From NCBI GenBank assembly GCA_035558335.1, contig DATMCM010000206.1, positions 1 to 8,611 of the forward strand: 8,611 bases of DNA, written 5' to 3'. This document shows, piece by piece, positions 6,124-8,611 of this stretch (positions within the stretch are counted from its first letter, which is position 1; every line of letters begins with the position of its first letter). A program made the translations under genes and the position numbers. This DNA comes from Onstottus_B sp035558335. Its GTDB lineage: Bacteria > Acidobacteriota > Blastocatellia > UBA7656. The notes beneath the pieces are model-generated. The model searched no databases, had not been told where the DNA came from, and saw nothing but the letters and a program-made list of their open reading frames with translations.

Positions 6124-7077
6124 ATGATCAGAGTCGCAGTAATCGGGGTGGGACATTTCGGGCGCGAGCACGCGCGTATCTACTCGACCTCGAAAGCCGC
6201 AGAGCTCGTTGCAGTCTGCGACATCGACGCTTCGACCGGAGCTGCCGTGGCCGAGCGTTACGACGCGGATTTCGTCGCGGACTTTCGCAAATTGATTGGC
6301 AGCGTGGACGCCGTTAGCCTCGCCGTGCCGACTCTTTCGCACCATGAGATCGCGGGCGAGCTCCTCGAAGCCGGCATCTCGGTTCTGATCGAGAAACCGA
6401 TTTCGCAGACGCTCGACGAAGCGGATCAGATCATCGCCGCCGCAGGGCGCGGCCGCACGGTGCTTCAGGTGGGGCACCTCGAGCGCTTCAATCCGGCGGT
6501 CGCGGCGGCTTCGCTCATCGTGACCAAACCGCTTTTCTTTGAAGCTCACCGCCTGAGCGTCTTCACGCCGCGAAGCCTGGACATCGACGTAGTAATGGAC
6601 TTGATGATCCACGACATCGACGTGGTCCTATCTTTCGTCAGAAGCGACGTGCGGGAAGTTCGCGCAGCCGGTGTGCCGATACTCACGCCAAAGGTAGACA
6701 TAGCCAACGCGCGTATCGAGTTTGATAACGGCTGCGTGGCTAATCTGACTGCGAGTCGAGTTTCTTCAGAGCGGGTTCGCAAGCTGCGCTTCTTTCAACC
6801 CCACGAATACGTATCTATCGATTACTCGGCGCAGGAAACCGCCGTCGTCTCGGTGAAACCCGACGCCGCGGGAAAGCCGACTTTTGACAGCAGCTCGCTT
6901 CAGGTGGAACGCGACGAGCCGTTGCGTCTGGAGATCGAGTCGTTCCTACAAGCCGTCGAAAAAGGCCCGGTCCGGGTGAGCGGCGAAGACGGCCGCCGGG
7001 CGCTGGAGCTTGCAGTTGAGATAACAAACAAGATTCGCGAGCACTCCGGCCGCGCGGGCGTTCAGTTCGGTGGTTGA
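6124..7077 (+). CDS. Gfo/Idh/MocA family oxidoreductase, resembles UDP-GlcNAc 3-dehydrogenase GnnA
   Basis: This is a cytosolic NAD(P)-dependent sugar dehydrogenase of 317 aa. The N-terminal Rossmann domain starts MIRVAVIGVGHFG (GxGxxG, Gly8-Gly13), with acidic Asp33/Asp35 after the second strand for cofactor ribose binding. EKPIS at 90-94 gives the family's catalytic Lys91. VGHLERFNP (106-114) and DLMIHDIDVV (159-168, with the conserved His163-Asp164) open the C-terminal substrate domain. The VGHxERFNP plus HDID combination is what I associate with the GnnA/MviM-like subgroup, which oxidises UDP-GlcNAc at C3 for the diamino sugar of some lipid A types. That specificity is inference; the aminotransferase partner GnnB is not in the window. 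The ATG at 6124 follows an AGGAG Shine-Dalgarno (6111-6115) with an eight-base gap. The gene is divergent from the ArnT-like transferase and is followed by the M61 peptidase after about 65-92 bases. Confidence 0.88.
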   Translation: MIRVAVIGVGHFGREHARIYSTSKAAELVAVCDIDASTGAAVAERYDADFVADFRKLIGSVDAVSLAVPTLSHHEIAGELLEAGISVLIEKPISQTLDEADQIIAAAGRGRTVLQVGHLERFNPAVAAASLIVTKPLFFEAHRLSVFTPRSLDIDVVMDLMIHDIDVVLSFVRSDVREVRAAGVPILTPKVDIANARIEFDNGCVANLTASRVSSERVRKLRFFQPHEYVSIDYSAQETAVVSVKPDAAGKPTFDSSSLQVERDEPLRLEIESFLQAVEKGPVRVSGEDGRRALELAVEITNKIREHSGRAGVQFGG

Positions 7078-7159
7078 GCAAACGAAGTTAGTATTATCGT
7101 AGAGCTTAGCTGGACTGAAAGCGCTTCGGTCATCTACCGACTATGAAACGAAGATCGAT

Positions 7160-7163
7160 AGGA
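7160..7163 (+). promoter_or_regulatory. Shine-Dalgarno deciding the M61 peptidase start
   Basis: AGGA ends six bases before the ATG at 7170. The in-frame ATG at 7143 has no purine-rich element upstream. The reading frame is closed by TGA at 7116-7118, so these two are the only ATG starts. Confidence 0.5.
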
Positions 7164-7169
7164 TCATCA

Positions 7170-8611
7170 ATGCCAAACCGGATAACCTTCTCGAGTCTCC
7201 TTAACCTCATACTGTTAACGACAGTCATTCTGGCCATAACCCCTCCGGTCGTTGCTCAGAAGCGCGGCCAGTTTCACATCGACTACACCGTGGCCATCGC
7301 CAGCACTGAAGAGAATCTCTTCCACGTCAACGCCGATGTTCAAAACATCAGCGAGCCGCGGCTCGAGCTGTCGCTGCCGACCTGGACCCCTGGCTGGTAT
7401 ACCGTCGAGAACTATCTCAAGAACATCCTTCGCTTTGCAGTGAAAGATTCGAAGGGCCATCGGCTCGAGCACTCGATGACCCGCAAGCAGACGTGGATTG
7501 TTGAGACAAAAGGACTCGATCGGATCAAAGTCGAATTCGACTATCGAGCCGACGTTCTGGCGCTCAATCAAGCCAAAATCACAAGCGACTTCGCCTTCTT
7601 CACCGGCACTGAGCTCTTTCTGATGGCGTCGAACCACCGCAATAGCCCCAGCAGTGTACGCTTCGAGACACCCGCCGGTTGGCGTATTGCTTCTGCGCTC
7701 AAGCAGACCGACGCCAGAACTTTTGCGGCGCCCGATTACGACACGCTGGTAGACTCGCCGACCGAGATGGGCAACTTCGATCTCACCGAGTTCGAAGTCG
7801 AGAAGAAGCCTCACTTTCTGGTCACTACTCCGGCGGGCGCGTTCTCTAAAGAAAAAGCTGCGAAGTTCGTCGAGATGCTCGCGAAGCTTGCCAAGGCGGA
7901 CAGCGCTATCTTCGGCGGCTTGCCCTATGAGAAGTATGTCTATTTCTACTTTTTCGCGCGCGCCGAATCTCACGCGGCGGGTGCCCTGGAGCACAACAAT
8001 TCGTTCGTCGCTTTTGCGCCGCCCGGCCAGCTCGCGACACCCGAGATGATCGTCGGCACCGCCGCGCACGAGTTCTTTCATCTGTGGAACGTCAAACGGA
8101 TTCGCCCGGCCGAGATGTGGCCATATGATTACTCGCGCGAGAACGAAACTCCCTCGCTTTGGGTCTCCGAAGGCTTCACCAATTACTACGGCAGCGTTGC
8201 GCTTTACCGAGCAGGACTGAACACGCGCCAGCAGTTCATAGAAAGCGTGGCCGGCGCAATTAATGGCGTTGAAGGCAACGAGGCCCGCTCTTACATCTCG
8301 CCGGCGAACTCTTCGGTGTCGACGTGGGTAGGCTACGACACGCCGGTCGCGTTCGGGATTTCGTACTACACGCAGGGTCAGAATCTCGGAGCGCTCCTGG
8401 ATCTGTCGATCATTCACGATACAGCGGGAGCTTCGCGGCTGGACGATGTGATGCGCGCTCTTTATCGCGAGTTCTATCTTAAGGGCAAGGGTTTCACCAC
8501 CGAGGATATGATTGGCATCGTGAACCGGCTGACTAAACTCGACTATCACGAATTCTATCGCAAGTACGTTTGGGGCGTTGAGGTTCCGAGTTATGAGACG
8601 ATCTTTGGCTA
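7170..8611 (+). CDS. Secreted M61 family metallopeptidase (glycyl aminopeptidase-like), 3' end outside the window
   Basis: The frame stays open to the window end, giving 480 residues from the ATG at 7170 (489 from 7143). A signal peptide is clear: a short basic start, a hydrophobic stretch (about 9-24) and a VVAQ cleavage region near residue 29. The N-terminal M61 beta domain shows LPTWTPGWYTVENY. The zinc peptidase domain has GALEHNNS (Glu274), HEFFHLWNVKRIRP (HExxH, His300 and His304, Glu301 as general base) and WVSEGFTNYY, whose Glu334 is the third zinc ligand. YYTQGQNLGALLDLSI follows. All catalytic residues are intact. The family usually carries a C-terminal PDZ domain, which would lie beyond the edge. 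It acts outside the cytoplasm, removing N-terminal residues, typically small ones such as Gly or Ala. I prefer 7170 because of its Shine-Dalgarno. It may be co-transcribed with the upstream oxidoreductase; no separate promoter was found. Confidence 0.93.
   Translation, partial: MPNRITFSSLLNLILLTTVILAITPPVVAQKRGQFHIDYTVAIASTEENLFHVNADVQNISEPRLELSLPTWTPGWYTVENYLKNILRFAVKDSKGHRLEHSMTRKQTWIVETKGLDRIKVEFDYRADVLALNQAKITSDFAFFTGTELFLMASNHRNSPSSVRFETPAGWRIASALKQTDARTFAAPDYDTLVDSPTEMGNFDLTEFEVEKKPHFLVTTPAGAFSKEKAAKFVEMLAKLAKADSAIFGGLPYEKYVYFYFFARAESHAAGALEHNNSFVAFAPPGQLATPEMIVGTAAHEFFHLWNVKRIRPAEMWPYDYSRENETPSLWVSEGFTNYYGSVALYRAGLNTRQQFIESVAGAINGVEGNEARSYISPANSSVSTWVGYDTPVAFGISYYTQGQNLGALLDLSIIHDTAGASRLDDVMRALYREFYLKGKGFTTEDMIGIVNRLTKLDYHEFYRKYVWGVEVPSYETIFG

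Noticed and set aside
5968..6612. Minus-strand open frame of 214 codons
   Set aside because: It overlaps the GnnA-like gene antisense and the divergent control region. Its composition is rich in Arg, His and Asp, with no domain motif, so it is a shadow frame.
7092..7097. TATTAT as a -10 element for the M61 peptidase
   Set aside because: No acceptable -35 lies at 15-19 bases upstream; the nearest TTGA-type sequence leaves only 12 bases.
7215..8549. Long minus-strand open frame of 444 codons
   Set aside because: It lies entirely opposite the M61 peptidase, whose plus-strand frame has HExxH, WNVKRIRP and the third zinc ligand. The minus translation is Arg-rich with no recognisable motif, typical of a mirror frame in high-GC coding DNA.

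Overview
The window reads as a chromosomal segment of a Gram-negative soil-type bacterium. It has high GC over most of its length (about 58-60% in lines I sampled) and loosely packed genes. Several starts are non-ATG, and few genes have a strong Shine-Dalgarno sequence. An exported M61 peptidase, a GnnA-like oxidoreductase, an ArnT-like glycosyltransferase and a DnaI/DnaC-type ATPase would all fit Acidobacteriota (for example Blastocatellia). That placement is inference from gene content and style, not a marker-based assignment.

Layout. Positions 1-125 hold a degenerate inverted repeat. Three minus-strand genes follow, listed in window order: a dihydroflavonol-reductase-like SDR (126-1187) with clearly lower GC than the rest, a DnaC/DnaI-like ATPase with a cysteine-rich N-terminus (1385-2122), and ruvA (2319-2933, TTG start). 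Positions 2934-3260 are a divergent intergenic region containing a heptanucleotide array (unit tagtccg or tagtcag) that forms a long inverted repeat. It lies between a candidate ruvA promoter and a candidate promoter for the next gene. A plus-strand membrane-anchored alpha/beta-hydrolase-fold protein follows (3261-4265); it appears to lack all three catalytic residues. It converges on a minus-strand ArnT/PMT-type glycosyltransferase (4334-5968). A plus-strand Gfo/Idh/MocA oxidoreductase resembling GnnA (6124-7077) diverges from that gene, apparently through overlapping face-to-face promoters. An exported M61 family metallopeptidase (from 7170) runs off the window end.

How the genes relate. 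RuvA (Holliday junction branch migration) and the helicase-loader-like ATPase are both DNA-replication/repair proteins on the same strand, but each seems to have its own promoter. The GnnA-like enzyme and the ArnT-like transferase both belong to families that act in lipid A or envelope glycan metabolism, so their shared divergent control region may be functional. The SDR gene looks like an acquired or strain-variable metabolic gene.

I see no CRISPR array, tRNA, rRNA, transposase or phage gene, and no convincing multi-gene undescribed system. The most unusual items are the catalytically degenerate hydrolase, the heptad inverted repeat between divergent promoters, and a GC-rich hairpin whose loop contains the hydrolase stop codon.
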